Origin: UBA11475 sp902486425
Lineage (GTDB): Bacteria > Bacillota > Clostridia > Christensenellales > Borkfalkiaceae
Assembly: GCA_902486425.1 (NCBI GenBank)
Contig: CABTOK010000002.1
Span: forward strand, 1 to 46,082
DNA length: 46,082 bases
Reading direction: 5' to 3'
Shown here: in pieces, positions 24,307 to 33,419 of the stretch
Layout: each line of letters begins with the position of its first letter
Numbering within the stretch: the first letter of the stretch is position 1
The notes under the pieces: model-generated
Told to the model about the DNA's origin: nothing
The model's database searches: none
Seen by the model: only the letters and a program-made list of their open reading frames with translations
Program-made: the position numbers and the translations under genes

Positions 24307-26043
24307 TTATTTTTTTGAAATTTCTTTAAGACATTCTTCTAAAACTTCGTTATAGCAAGAACATTTTTCCGAACCGTCGAAGCCCGTATCGTTACATTTT
24401 TTACACTTGTAAACGGGTGACAAGTCTTCCTTCGTCAAGCCGATGCCTGCAAGCATTTGTCCTACTGTTGTTTCAAGCGTTTGCTTCTGAGCTTTAAGAT
24501 CTTCGAGCTTTGATTTATCTCCGCCGAATTCCGACATGATGACGTCGATTTCGACTTCTTTGAGTTTTTGATAATTTTTCTTGAAGCCTGCTATTTTTTC
24601 CGCTTTTTTAAGGTTGTCTTCGGCTTTTTGATTAGCGGCTATTCTTCTTTCGCCGTACTTTGCCGCAATCATTTCGGTGGTAACTTTAGTCGATACCTGT
24701 GTCGTCGAAACCGTACCGTTTGAGCTGTCGAGCGCCGCCGCTCCTTCTGCCGTATAGACGTTTTTGTTTTTCCAGTTTCCGAGAATTGCGTTCATGTACT
24801 GTACGGGAGAATTTTTGCCCACGGCGCGTTTTGCCGCTTCCAGTATCATATCGTCCGAAAAATTCCATCCGCGCCATACCGAAAGATTCGATCTGTCCCA
24901 CGGTGTGACGTTTCTTTTTATTCCTACCTCCGAAAGAACCGTTTTTATAAATTCGTCGTCTTTTTCGAGCCTTAAAAAATATTCGGTCAGAGCGGGGTAG
25001 GAGATGACGCCGTTTTTAAATAAAGTTTCGATGACGTCGTTCATGTCTTCGAGAGAGTTCCTGCCTTGTTTGAAGCAATAGTTCGCAATAAACAAAAGTC
25101 CGTCCTGCGTATATCCGTGGTCGAACCATTTCGACGTATAGTTTTCGACGACGGTGTCGATAACTTCAAAATAAAGCGAAAGCGCTTTCGCTATTTTTAC
25201 TGAAGCGTCGTAAAGATCTCTCTTTTTATTCACGTAAGATTTTATGTCTTCGACTCCGAAGCATTTAAGCCCGTAGAGTTCCATCATAAACGCGTCGAGT
25301 TTGTCGAAGTTACCTTTCTTAAGAGAAGCCGCCGCCGCAATAACGGCTTCCATTGTGAACCCAAGCTCGTTTATCCATTTGTTGAGCTGCTTTATGTTTT
25401 CCATTTCGGGTTGTTTTTTCGAGTCCATTGCGGCAAGTATTCTTTCTATATCAGCGGTCTTCGTAACGTACTTGTTGAGTTCGGCTTCGACTTTTTCGCA
25501 GGTGGTGAGACCTCTCGAGCCGAAGTCTTTCGCTACTTTCGAGATATATCTGTACGAAATTTCTTCGCCTTTTTTGTCTATGCAATATTTTACGATCATG
25601 AGCATGGCGTCCTGCGATACCGAATAAATTTCCATTATGTTGAAATATTCGGTATATTCGTTTATGCCTATGGCTCTCGAGGGAAATAAATTCTGAAGCA
25701 TAGAGCAGAATTCGGTATACTTTTCGGGTTTATATTTTCTCGCCCTCGCATAGTTTGCCGAAATCGGGAGATATGTGACTGCGAAGGGGGATTCGGTAAA
25801 AGTAACGAGATCGAATTCCTGCCAGAATTTGAAAATATCGGTTATCTTTTCGGGTTTCAGACCTACGTTTTTCGAAAATTCGGCAAGCGAAACGTCAGCC
25901 GCAATGTTTTTGGATAAATAAAGACCGTAAAGATAAACTTTAACGGCGTCGCCGTCTGCGGACGGAAGATATTCTGTTATAAAAGCGTTTTCGATATCGG
26001 TTCTCGAAGCGACGACCGATTCTTTGGATAAATTGAAGTTCAT
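24307..26043 (-). CDS. DnaD-domain primosomal protein with a C-terminal DnaI-like zinc module
   Basis: The first ~130 of 578 residues form a winged-helix-like region as in DnaD/DnaB primosome proteins. Two helical DnaD-type segments follow (about 130-290 and 290-430); the second has the YxxAILxxW-like stretch YMNAILGNWKNK typical of the DnaD C-terminal domain. The last ~120 residues look like the N-terminal part of helicase loader DnaI/DnaC: a coiled segment and then CKKCNDTGF...CSC (Cys547, 550, 561, 563). The AAA+ ATPase part that normally follows is absent, and the gene ends at a terminator. AAAGGCAG precedes the ATG. Probably acts in helicase loading at origins or stalled forks. Confidence 0.75.
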   Translation of the reverse strand: MNFNLSKESVVASRTDIENAFITEYLPSADGDAVKVYLYGLYLSKNIAADVSLAEFSKNVGLKPEKITDIFKFWQEFDLVTFTESPFAVTYLPISANYARARKYKPEKYTEFCSMLQNLFPSRAIGINEYTEYFNIMEIYSVSQDAMLMIVKYCIDKKGEEISYRYISKVAKDFGSRGLTTCEKVEAELNKYVTKTADIERILAAMDSKKQPEMENIKQLNKWINELGFTMEAVIAAAASLKKGNFDKLDAFMMELYGLKCFGVEDIKSYVNKKRDLYDASVKIAKALSLYFEVIDTVVENYTSKWFDHGYTQDGLLFIANYCFKQGRNSLEDMNDVIETLFKNGVISYPALTEYFLRLEKDDEFIKTVLSEVGIKRNVTPWDRSNLSVWRGWNFSDDMILEAAKRAVGKNSPVQYMNAILGNWKNKNVYTAEGAAALDSSNGTVSTTQVSTKVTTEMIAAKYGERRIAANQKAEDNLKKAEKIAGFKKNYQKLKEVEIDVIMSEFGGDKSKLEDLKAQKQTLETTVGQMLAGIGLTKEDLSPVYKCKKCNDTGFDGSEKCSCYNEVLEECLKEISKK

Positions 26044-26113
26044 ATTCTGCCTTTCGCCGATTAGCTTGATTTAACTGGAAAAGTTTAACGGCGGGTATTT
26101 ATATACTTTCATG

Positions 26114-26142
26114 AAAATATTCTTTTGTAAAAAAGAGTTCAA
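26114..26142 (-). promoter_or_regulatory. Possible promoter of the DnaD-domain gene
   Basis: On the minus strand: TTGAAC (26142-26137), a 17-base spacer, and TATTTT (26119-26114). Confidence 0.45.
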
Positions 26143-26214
26143 TCCGATTGCGCGATTTAATAAAAGTTAATAAAAGCGTTTTTGTTTTCCATGAAAAATG
26201 CGATAAACTTATAC

Positions 26215-26243
26215 TTGATTTTTCTTATAATATAACGTATAAT
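26215..26243 (+). promoter_or_regulatory. Sigma-A promoter with a ~145-base leader
   Basis: TTGATT (26215-26220), a 17-base spacer, and TATAAT (26238-26243). The leader to the TTG start at 26393 contains a GCG-rich stretch ending in TTTTTTAA near 26318. I could not fold it into a known riboswitch. Confidence 0.65.
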
Positions 26244-26392
26244 AGGGTATGAAAAACTTGTTTCCGGGCCGTTTGTCGCGTTACGGGATATTCGCATAAA
26301 AAGCGTCGGTTTTTTAATTATACAAATTTTTTCCGCTAAAATCAAGTTCATCGGACTTATTTTATTTATTTTTGGCGGAGAGGAGATATTTT

Positions 26393-28084
26393 TTGGCTAT
26401 AAGAATACTTACGCCGCAAACTTTATGGGACGGCTTCAAAGCGGTAATAGGCGATTACGAAATGCTTTCCGAAAAGGAAACGGACGGAGTTGTTATCAAA
26501 GAATTTTTTCTTTCGAGACAAGTTCTCGGCTCGAATATCCGTATATTTTTCAGAACCGCGCAGAAAAAGGAAGGGCCTTCGGGTAAATTCGTATTCCTTT
26601 TGCAAAGTATAGGAGAAACCGTCCCCGAAGACGATCTTAAAAACGTAGTCGGTTTCGGTTACTCCGCGGTTACCGCGGATTTTGCGGGAAGTCCCGACGG
26701 GATAGACGATACCGACGGTCCGGAAGGAAAGTTCCGCCATACGATTTATCCAGAAGCGTTCGGCTATCTGAATTACTGCTTTTCGAAAAAGAATCTTTTC
26801 GGACTCGGCGGCGACGCGGAACATTCTCCGATTTATCAATACGCCTGCGACGCAAGATACGTTATAGCATTTTTAAGAGAAGTCCTCGAAGCCGAAGACG
26901 TCGCTCTCATCGCTTTCAAAGAATCCGTTACAGCCGGCTTCCATATAGTGGCGACCGAAAATCTCGCATGCTTTGCGGCTGTGCAGGGTTGCGGCTGGCA
27001 GATTATGAAGGACGGTTCGTTCATATCCGAAGCCGGCAGGGACCTTTCCGAAGAAGAGCGTATAGCCGTCGCAGGGGTAGAAGCTCAGAGCTACGCCGAT
27101 AAAGTAAAATGTCCGACCATGATGTTTTTATCGACGGGATATAAGGAAGCTAACTTTGACAGAATTTCCGACACGCTCGCTCTTTTTAACGAGGACGTAT
27201 ATTCGGCTGCGTATATTACCGTCTCGGCGGGAGAATATCTCGATTATAAAGCGGGAAAGGACGTATTGTTCCTTCTGGACAAATATCTCGCTAAAAAAGA
27301 CGAATTTATTCCGAAAATGCCGGAACTTATTCACTGCACGAGAGACGAAAAGTCCGTGCTTACTTTAAAAACTTCTGATTCCAGTATTAAAACGGTAGAA
27401 TTTTTCGTTGCGTCTCGCGATCTTCCTCACGAAGAAAGAGTATGGAAGCGTTTCGGCTTTTTTTCTGAAGACGAATGTAAAAAGTCGGAATTCGAGACGG
27501 AATATATTCCCGTTCAGGGTATGGATTCATGCGAATTTTTCGCAAGAGTAAAATATGAAAACGGTTTTACAGTGTCTTCTCCCGTGGTTTACGTCGATTA
27601 TACAAAACACGACGTAAAATACGCTCCCGACTTCGGCGTGGTATATTGCAGTTCTTCCGCGATTGTTCAGCGATTCGAACCGGCGGAATTAACGGTAAAA
27701 ACCGTTCTCGACTTTAAGATAGCGAAAGACCTTCCGGAAGTAAAAAAAGGAATAGCCGGAATAGAGGGTATTTCGTGCGAAAGGGGAATAAAAACTATGC
27801 TTTCGTATAAAAATCTTACGGAAGACTCTATTCTCGTATTCGACGCGTGCGCTAAAGCCGATGCGGAATTCACCGTGGAACTTGTAACGGGCGAATTCAC
27901 CGAAGAAAGAAAAAGTTATTATGCCGGAGCGAGAGTGGCGGCGAGCAATTACTGGAATAAAATCCAGATAGAACTTAAAAAATTCAAAACGGAAGACGGA
28001 AGACCACTTAAAAATTACGAAGATATAAACGTCCTTATAATTTCGAAAGGCGATTTTCTGGTGAATAATATAATTTTTATATAA
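26393..28084 (+). CDS. Degenerate alpha/beta-hydrolase-like protein with C-terminal CBM-like domain
   Basis: This 563-residue protein is cytoplasmic by sequence (no signal peptide). I chose the TTG at 26393 because GGAGAGGAG lies just upstream, within the longer open frame. The first ~290 residues follow the order of an alpha/beta hydrolase: a strand LIAFKESVTAGFH where the nucleophile elbow GxSxGG should be, and later CPTMMFLSTGYKEANFD. The elbow glycine is lost, so catalysis is doubtful. The middle resembles Ig-like strands (ARVKYENGFTVSSPV). The last ~120 residues look like a CBM11/CIA30-type jelly roll (NYWNKIQIELKKFK). Function unknown; carbohydrate binding is an inference. Confidence 0.55.
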   Translation: MAIRILTPQTLWDGFKAVIGDYEMLSEKETDGVVIKEFFLSRQVLGSNIRIFFRTAQKKEGPSGKFVFLLQSIGETVPEDDLKNVVGFGYSAVTADFAGSPDGIDDTDGPEGKFRHTIYPEAFGYLNYCFSKKNLFGLGGDAEHSPIYQYACDARYVIAFLREVLEAEDVALIAFKESVTAGFHIVATENLACFAAVQGCGWQIMKDGSFISEAGRDLSEEERIAVAGVEAQSYADKVKCPTMMFLSTGYKEANFDRISDTLALFNEDVYSAAYITVSAGEYLDYKAGKDVLFLLDKYLAKKDEFIPKMPELIHCTRDEKSVLTLKTSDSSIKTVEFFVASRDLPHEERVWKRFGFFSEDECKKSEFETEYIPVQGMDSCEFFARVKYENGFTVSSPVVYVDYTKHDVKYAPDFGVVYCSSSAIVQRFEPAELTVKTVLDFKIAKDLPEVKKGIAGIEGISCERGIKTMLSYKNLTEDSILVFDACAKADAEFTVELVTGEFTEERKSYYAGARVAASNYWNKIQIELKKFKTEDGRPLKNYEDINVLIISKGDFLVNNIIFI

Positions 28085-28116
28085 ACTTCGAATTTTGTAA
28101 AATTACGAAAACAAAA

Positions 28117-28902
28117 ATGGATGAAAACGAGATAACGGTAAAACCGGACGAGCTGAATAAAGACGCGGAAAACCGTGAGAATTTTACGTCGGAAGAAATA
28201 ACCTCGGACGAAGAAAAAGAAGAAGGGTTGCCTTTAAAACCCGAACGTCCGGGATCGCTCACCGCGCTTAAAATAATAGCGATTACTATGTGCGGTCTTA
28301 TATTGTTTTTCACCGCAGTATCGCTCATAGTAAGATCGTTTTACGATATAGTCGAAGTAGACGGTTCTTCTATGGAAGAAACTTTAAAAAGCGGCGACGT
28401 ATTATACGTCAGCATGAACAAAACGCCGATCCGCGGAGATATAGTCATTATCGACGAAAGCAAAAACGATAGTTCTCCGCATTATATAATAAAACGCGTT
28501 ATCGCAGTCGGCGGCGATACGATAAAGTGGGATAAAAATGAAGAAGGAAAATATTCCGTTTTCGTAAAATATCCGGGAGCGGAAAATTTTGTCGTTGCGA
28601 GCGGAAGTTACGTAAGCGACAAAAACCGGACGTCGGAGATGATAGAGTGGCTTGCGGAAGGCGAAGAATACGAACTTTCCGAAAACGAAGTGTTCTTCAT
28701 GGGCGATAACCGTAAGGTCAGCAACGACAGCCGTTACAAAGAGTTCAAAACGTGCAAACTTTCGGATATAGACGGAGTCGTGGACGAGTTCGCGATTAAA
28801 ATAAAAGGATTTTCGACGGCTCTTTATAACTTTAAAATCTCCGTAAGAAGATTTTTCGGTCTCGGCAGCGCGTCCGCTGTAAAAGCCGCAGTTGTTCTGT
28901 AA
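28117..28902 (+). CDS. lepB: Signal peptidase I
   Basis: This 261-residue membrane protease cleaves signal peptides of exported proteins. An acidic cytoplasmic N-terminus of about 48 residues precedes one membrane segment (about 51-75). The S26 motifs follow: GSSMEETL with catalytic Ser85, RGDIVI, HYIIKRVIAVGGD with catalytic Lys126, and GDNRKVSNDSR. The acidic N-terminal extension is longer than usual. The ribosome binding site is poor. The next gene starts nine bases after the stop. Confidence 0.93.
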   Translation: MDENEITVKPDELNKDAENRENFTSEEITSDEEKEEGLPLKPERPGSLTALKIIAITMCGLILFFTAVSLIVRSFYDIVEVDGSSMEETLKSGDVLYVSMNKTPIRGDIVIIDESKNDSSPHYIIKRVIAVGGDTIKWDKNEEGKYSVFVKYPGAENFVVASGSYVSDKNRTSEMIEWLAEGEEYELSENEVFFMGDNRKVSNDSRYKEFKTCKLSDIDGVVDEFAIKIKGFSTALYNFKISVRRFFGLGSASAVKAAVVL

Positions 28903-28911
28903 AGGAGTATA

Positions 28912-29424
28912 ATGACTGAATTTTTCGAAAAAAGCGAATTTGATTCGGTAAAAAAGCAGCGTAATACCGCGATAATAATTTTTTCCTGTTTAACGGCGAT
29001 TTATCTTGCCGCGGTTATCGCCGGCATAATCGTTTTTAACGGGCTTCCGTATAAAGATCCGTCGGAAGGGGTTATAAAGGCGGTTTTGTATGTTCTGTCC
29101 GCAGGTTACGTTATTTTCGCATTTTTGTATATGGGACTTAAATTCAGAAGAGTAAACGCATATTACAAAATGCTTAAAGAAACTATGAATAATGAAAAAA
29201 CCGTCGTTACGGGCAGGTTTTTAAGAGTGGAACCCGCCATGGAAACAAAAGACGGGGTTGATATAAAAAAGTTCGTTATTTCGGTTTACAACGAAAGAAG
29301 GAACGATTATTTCGAAAGAATGATATGTATCCCTTACGAAAAAGAATTTCCGCTGTTTTCGGAAGGGGATACCGTAACTCTGGCAACACACGAAAACATT
29401 TTGTTTTCTTATGAAAAGAAGTAA
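28912..29424 (+). CDS. Two-segment membrane protein of unknown function
   Basis: This 170-residue protein has membrane segments at about 20-43 and 57-79 and a C-terminal soluble beta-rich domain of about 85 residues that ends in a charged tail. I recognise no family. AAAGGAG precedes the ATG, nine bases after lepB, so it is co-transcribed with the peptidase. It could relate to envelope biogenesis, but nothing in the sequence shows this. Confidence 0.65.
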   Translation: MTEFFEKSEFDSVKKQRNTAIIIFSCLTAIYLAAVIAGIIVFNGLPYKDPSEGVIKAVLYVLSAGYVIFAFLYMGLKFRRVNAYYKMLKETMNNEKTVVTGRFLRVEPAMETKDGVDIKKFVISVYNERRNDYFERMICIPYEKEFPLFSEGDTVTLATHENILFSYEKK

Positions 29425-29459
29425 TTTTTACTTCTAAAAAATCAAAAAGGAAGAAAAAC

Positions 29460-31235
29460 ATGAAAAGATCAGAAGTCGAAAAGAAATACTTATGGCAAAT
29501 CGAAGATATGTATGCGGATAACGCGGCTTGGCAGAAAGAATACGACGAAGTAAACGCTTCGGTGGCGTCTTTGAGCGAATACGCAGGCAAGCTCGGCGAT
29601 AAAGAAGAATTTTTAAAATTCAATCGTCTGAACGACGAAATAATGAAAAAAATCGAAAAAATTTATACTTACGCTCACATGATGGCAGACTCGGACAGCG
29701 GTTCTTCCGAAAATTGCAGACTTATAGCTCTCGCACAGAGACTTTACGTCTATTTTTCGACGACTACCGCATTCACCGTACCCGAGATTTTATCGCTTCC
29801 CGATGAAAAAATCAACGAATATATAAACGATCCCGATCTTAAAGATTACGATTATCAGCTTAAAACTCTTCTTAAATCCAAGAAGCACGTTTTATCAAAA
29901 GATCTCGAAGAGATGCTTTCCGGCGTAAGCGAAGTAACCTCGTCTTTTATGGAAATTTTCCAGAAACTCGACAACGTCGATCTTCCGCTTAAACCGGTAG
30001 AATATGATGGTGAAGAATATCCGCTTTCGCACGGATGCTACTCCTTGTACATGCAGTCGCCCGACCGCGACTTCAGAAAAGAAGTGTACAATGCTTACTA
30101 TGCGGCTTACGGCTCCGTTCTCAATACGCTTACTTCGATTTATTACGGAAACGTAAAGAACGACGTCTTTTTCGCTAAGGCTAAAAAATACGACGGTTGT
30201 CTCGAAATGGCGCTTTCGAACGAAGACGTTGATAAGCGTGTATACGAAAATCTTCTCGAAGCGGTAAATAAAGGACTTCCGACTCTTCACGAATACGTCG
30301 CCGCGAAGAAAAAGGCTCTTGATATAGACGGCGATATGTATATGTACGATATGTACGTTCCGGTAGTAGAAGACGCCGATATGAAGATGAAATACGACGA
30401 CGCTTACGACTATGTCGTAAAGGCTCTCGCTCCGCTCGGAAAAGACTATCAGAATCTTCTTAAAAAGGCTCACGAAGAACGTTGGATAGACGTTTACGAA
30501 ACCGAAGGAAAGAGAAGCGGCGCATACAGCACCGGTTGCTATCTTTCGCATCCTTACGTCTTGCTCAATTATACCGAAACTACTCACGACGTGTTTACCA
30601 TAGCTCACGAAATGGGACACAGCATCCACACTTATTTTTCGAGCGCGAACCAGCCTTACGCCAAAGCCGACTATAAGATTTTCGTAGCGGAAGTCGCAAG
30701 CACGGTAAACGAAGTTCTTCTGCACAGATATATTTTGAACAACGTAAAGGACGAAAAGGTTAAAAAGTATATTTTAAGCTATTTCCTCGAAATGATAAGG
30801 ACTACGCTTTTCAGACAGACGCAGTTCGCCGAATTCGAATACGAAGCGCATAATCTCGCGTTTAACGGCGAACCGCTTACCAAAGATACGCTTAACAAAC
30901 TTTACGGCGATCTTAATAAGAAGTATTACGGCGAAGCGGTAGTTACCGACGATAACATTTCGACCGAATGGGCGAGAATTCCGCACTTTTACACGTCGTT
31001 CTACGTTTATAAGTACGCTACCGGCATAACGAGTGCGCTCGCAATCGCCGACAGAATACTTACCGAAGGCGAACCGGCGGTAAAAGATTATTTTAAGTTC
31101 TTATCGTCGGGCAGTTCCGACAGCCCCGTAGAACTTCTTAAAATCGCGGGCGTAGACCTTAACAAACCGCAGGTATTCGAAAAGGCTATGAATATGTTCA
31201 AAGAATACCTTGACGAATTCAATAAGTTAAACTAA
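29460..31235 (+). CDS. pepF: Oligoendopeptidase F
   Basis: This 591-residue cytoplasmic M3 metallopeptidase degrades oligopeptides. The zinc motif HEMGH is at 383-387, with a Glu ligand in the FVAEVASTVNE stretch about 25 residues later. The N-terminal helical region and the C-terminal FYTSFYVYKYATGITSA segment are typical of PepF. Normal length. AAAGGAAG precedes the ATG. It lies between lepB and dnaB genes in a co-directional run. Confidence 0.95.
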   Translation: MKRSEVEKKYLWQIEDMYADNAAWQKEYDEVNASVASLSEYAGKLGDKEEFLKFNRLNDEIMKKIEKIYTYAHMMADSDSGSSENCRLIALAQRLYVYFSTTTAFTVPEILSLPDEKINEYINDPDLKDYDYQLKTLLKSKKHVLSKDLEEMLSGVSEVTSSFMEIFQKLDNVDLPLKPVEYDGEEYPLSHGCYSLYMQSPDRDFRKEVYNAYYAAYGSVLNTLTSIYYGNVKNDVFFAKAKKYDGCLEMALSNEDVDKRVYENLLEAVNKGLPTLHEYVAAKKKALDIDGDMYMYDMYVPVVEDADMKMKYDDAYDYVVKALAPLGKDYQNLLKKAHEERWIDVYETEGKRSGAYSTGCYLSHPYVLLNYTETTHDVFTIAHEMGHSIHTYFSSANQPYAKADYKIFVAEVASTVNEVLLHRYILNNVKDEKVKKYILSYFLEMIRTTLFRQTQFAEFEYEAHNLAFNGEPLTKDTLNKLYGDLNKKYYGEAVVTDDNISTEWARIPHFYTSFYVYKYATGITSALAIADRILTEGEPAVKDYFKFLSSGSSDSPVELLKIAGVDLNKPQVFEKAMNMFKEYLDEFNKLN

Positions 31236-31266
31236 AAATCGGCTTTAAGCCGAAAGGGGAATAATA

Positions 31267-32838
31267 ATGCCCGGATACAGGAACAGAGAAATTAACGTAA
31301 AAGGCGTCGATATGCCGCACAATCTGGAAGCCGAACAAGCGCTTCTCGGGTGTATGATGCTCGATCCCGATATTCAGCCGGAAACGATAGCAAAGCTTAA
31401 AGACTCCGACTTTTATGCCGAATCGCACAAAAAAATTTACGAAGTAATGAGAGATCTGTCGGCGACGAGTACGCCGATAGACTTCGTTACCGTTACCGAT
31501 AAGCTCGACAGCGAAGGCGAACTCGAATCGGCGGGCGGTATAAAATATCTTACCGACCTTACCGAAATAATTCCGTCCTCGGCTAACTATAAACACTATC
31601 TCGACATAGTTTTGAGAGACGGACTTTTAAGAAGACTTATAAAATGTTCCGCCGAAATCATACAGAATTCGCAGAAGGCTCAGGACAAGCAGGACGCGCT
31701 TTCTTTTGCGGAAAAAGAAATATTCGACATCTCCGCTCAGGAAGAGAACGGAAGCCTTGCCACGATAAGAGAAGTTCTGCCGGAAGTAATGAAGAGATTC
31801 GACGCCGTAAACAAGGATAAGAACGCTTTCAGGGGAATGATGACGGGTTATAAAGGACTCGATTATCTTCTGAACGGTCTGCAGAAAACTGACCTTGTTT
31901 TAATAGCTGCAAGACCTTCCGTAGGTAAAACGGCTTTCGCTCTTAACATTGCCGAAAATATAGCCACAAAGCAGGATAAAACAGTTGCGATCTTCTCGCT
32001 CGAAATGGGTAAAGAACAGCTCGCTCAGAGACTTTTATGTTCTCTTGCGGAAATAAGCTCGGAATCTGCAAACAGAGGAACGCTTACTCCGAACGAATGG
32101 ATAAAAATCGCACATGCAAGAGAAAAGCTCAATAAATCGAAGATATTTATAGACGATTCAACCTTGATAACCCCGCCGGAAATGTTATCGAAGTGCAGAA
32201 GGCTTAAACGTCAGCACGGTCTCGACCTTGTAGTGGTCGACTACATACAGCTTATGACGATGGGCGGAAAGAATACGGAAAGCCGTCAGCAGGAAGTATC
32301 CGAAATTTCGAGAAGTCTTAAAATTCTCGCAAAGGAACTCAATATCCCCGTTATCGCGCTTTCGCAGTTATCGAGAAGCGTAGAACAACGTCCCGATAAA
32401 AGACCTATGCTTTCGGATCTTCGTGAATCGGGCGCTATTGAACAGGACGCAGATATAGTAATGTTCATACACCGTCCGGATAAAGACGCAAAACCCGAAG
32501 AACTTGCGAGCGGAGCGGTAAAACCGAACCACGCAAAAATAATAATAGCGAAGCACAGAAGCGGCGCTCTGGGAGAAGAAGAACTTTTCTTCAAGGGCGA
32601 ATGCACAAAGTTCATGAACCTTGCCGACGTATCAGAGAGAGACAGACGTACCGAAGAAACCGCGGGTATAGGAGAAAAACCGGGATTCGGCAAGACAGAC
32701 GATGCGGAAGGCGATTATATTCCGGTATCGGACGAATTCGTTCCGCCCGAAGAAGAACCTCCGTTCGATACAGACGGTGAAGAAAGAAAGGGAGACCTTA
32801 AGAAACTCTCGCCCGACGACGAGATATTCGGAAACTAA
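31267..32838 (+). CDS. dnaB: Replicative DNA helicase
   Basis: This 523-residue helicase (DnaC in Bacillus naming) unwinds DNA at the replication fork. The N-terminal domain starts MPHNLEAEQALLG. The RecA-like domain carries Walker A ARPSVGKTAFAL, FSLEMGKEQL, Walker B LVVVDYIQLM and LSQLSRSVEQRPDKRPMLSDLRESGAIEQDAD. After the core, an acidic tail of about 80 residues extends beyond most homologues (about 445 residues) and is likely disordered. A small hairpin and an AAAGGGG site precede the start. The loader gene is not nearby; the DnaD-domain gene at 24307-26043 might serve. Confidence 0.96.
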   Translation: MPGYRNREINVKGVDMPHNLEAEQALLGCMMLDPDIQPETIAKLKDSDFYAESHKKIYEVMRDLSATSTPIDFVTVTDKLDSEGELESAGGIKYLTDLTEIIPSSANYKHYLDIVLRDGLLRRLIKCSAEIIQNSQKAQDKQDALSFAEKEIFDISAQEENGSLATIREVLPEVMKRFDAVNKDKNAFRGMMTGYKGLDYLLNGLQKTDLVLIAARPSVGKTAFALNIAENIATKQDKTVAIFSLEMGKEQLAQRLLCSLAEISSESANRGTLTPNEWIKIAHAREKLNKSKIFIDDSTLITPPEMLSKCRRLKRQHGLDLVVVDYIQLMTMGGKNTESRQQEVSEISRSLKILAKELNIPVIALSQLSRSVEQRPDKRPMLSDLRESGAIEQDADIVMFIHRPDKDAKPEELASGAVKPNHAKIIIAKHRSGALGEEELFFKGECTKFMNLADVSERDRRTEETAGIGEKPGFGKTDDAEGDYIPVSDEFVPPEEEPPFDTDGEERKGDLKKLSPDDEIFGN

Positions 32839-32859
32839 TAAAATAAAAGGATTTTTAAT

Positions 32860-33312
32860 ATGAAAATAGCAATTTCGAACGACCACGGCGGACTTAACTT
32901 AAAAGCCGCTTTAATGAAGCATTTAGACGAAAAAGGAATAGAATATATCGACTTCGGTTACAATGCCGGCGAGGAAGAAAGTCCCGATTATCCCGATTAC
33001 GCGCTTCCTGCATGCAAAGCCGTACTGAGCGGCGACTGCGATTGCGGAATACTTATCTGCGGTACGGGAATAGGTATGAGTATAGCGGCGAACAAGGTAA
33101 AAGGAATACGTTGCGGTCATTGTCACGACGTCTTTTCGGCGAGAATGACCAAAATGCACAACGATGCGAATATGATAGCTTTCGGCGAAAGAGTTATCGG
33201 CGCAGGACTTATGATAGATATAGTGGATGCATATCTTTCGGCAGAGTTTATGGGCGGCAGACATCAGCGCAGAGTCGATAAAATAAAAGCAATCGAAGAC
33301 TCGGAACTTTAA
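32860..33312 (+). CDS. rpiB: Ribose 5-phosphate isomerase B
   Basis: This 150-residue enzyme interconverts ribose 5-phosphate and ribulose 5-phosphate in the pentose phosphate pathway. SNDHGG at 6-11, the active-site Cys67 in CGTGIGMSI and the C-terminal RHQRRVDKI phosphate-binding arginines fit RpiB/LacAB. AAGGA precedes the ATG, and it lies 21 bases after dnaB. Allose 6-phosphate isomerase is a less likely alternative. Confidence 0.93.
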   Translation: MKIAISNDHGGLNLKAALMKHLDEKGIEYIDFGYNAGEEESPDYPDYALPACKAVLSGDCDCGILICGTGIGMSIAANKVKGIRCGHCHDVFSARMTKMHNDANMIAFGERVIGAGLMIDIVDAYLSAEFMGGRHQRRVDKIKAIEDSEL

Positions 33313-33383
33313 TTCGCTATATTAAAGTTTTACCTTATAAAACAAATATAAACAAAAAATTTTTCATAAAATATCGCCGTGAA

Positions 33384-33402
33384 CCCGCTTTTATAAGGCG
33401 GG
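33384..33402 (+). other. Hairpin just upstream of the galU ribosome binding site
   Basis: CCCGC / GCGGG with a nine-base AT-rich loop, ending eight bases before AGGAGG. It has no T tract. Confidence 0.5.
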
Positions 33403-33419
33403 CGTAAAAGGAGGAAAAT

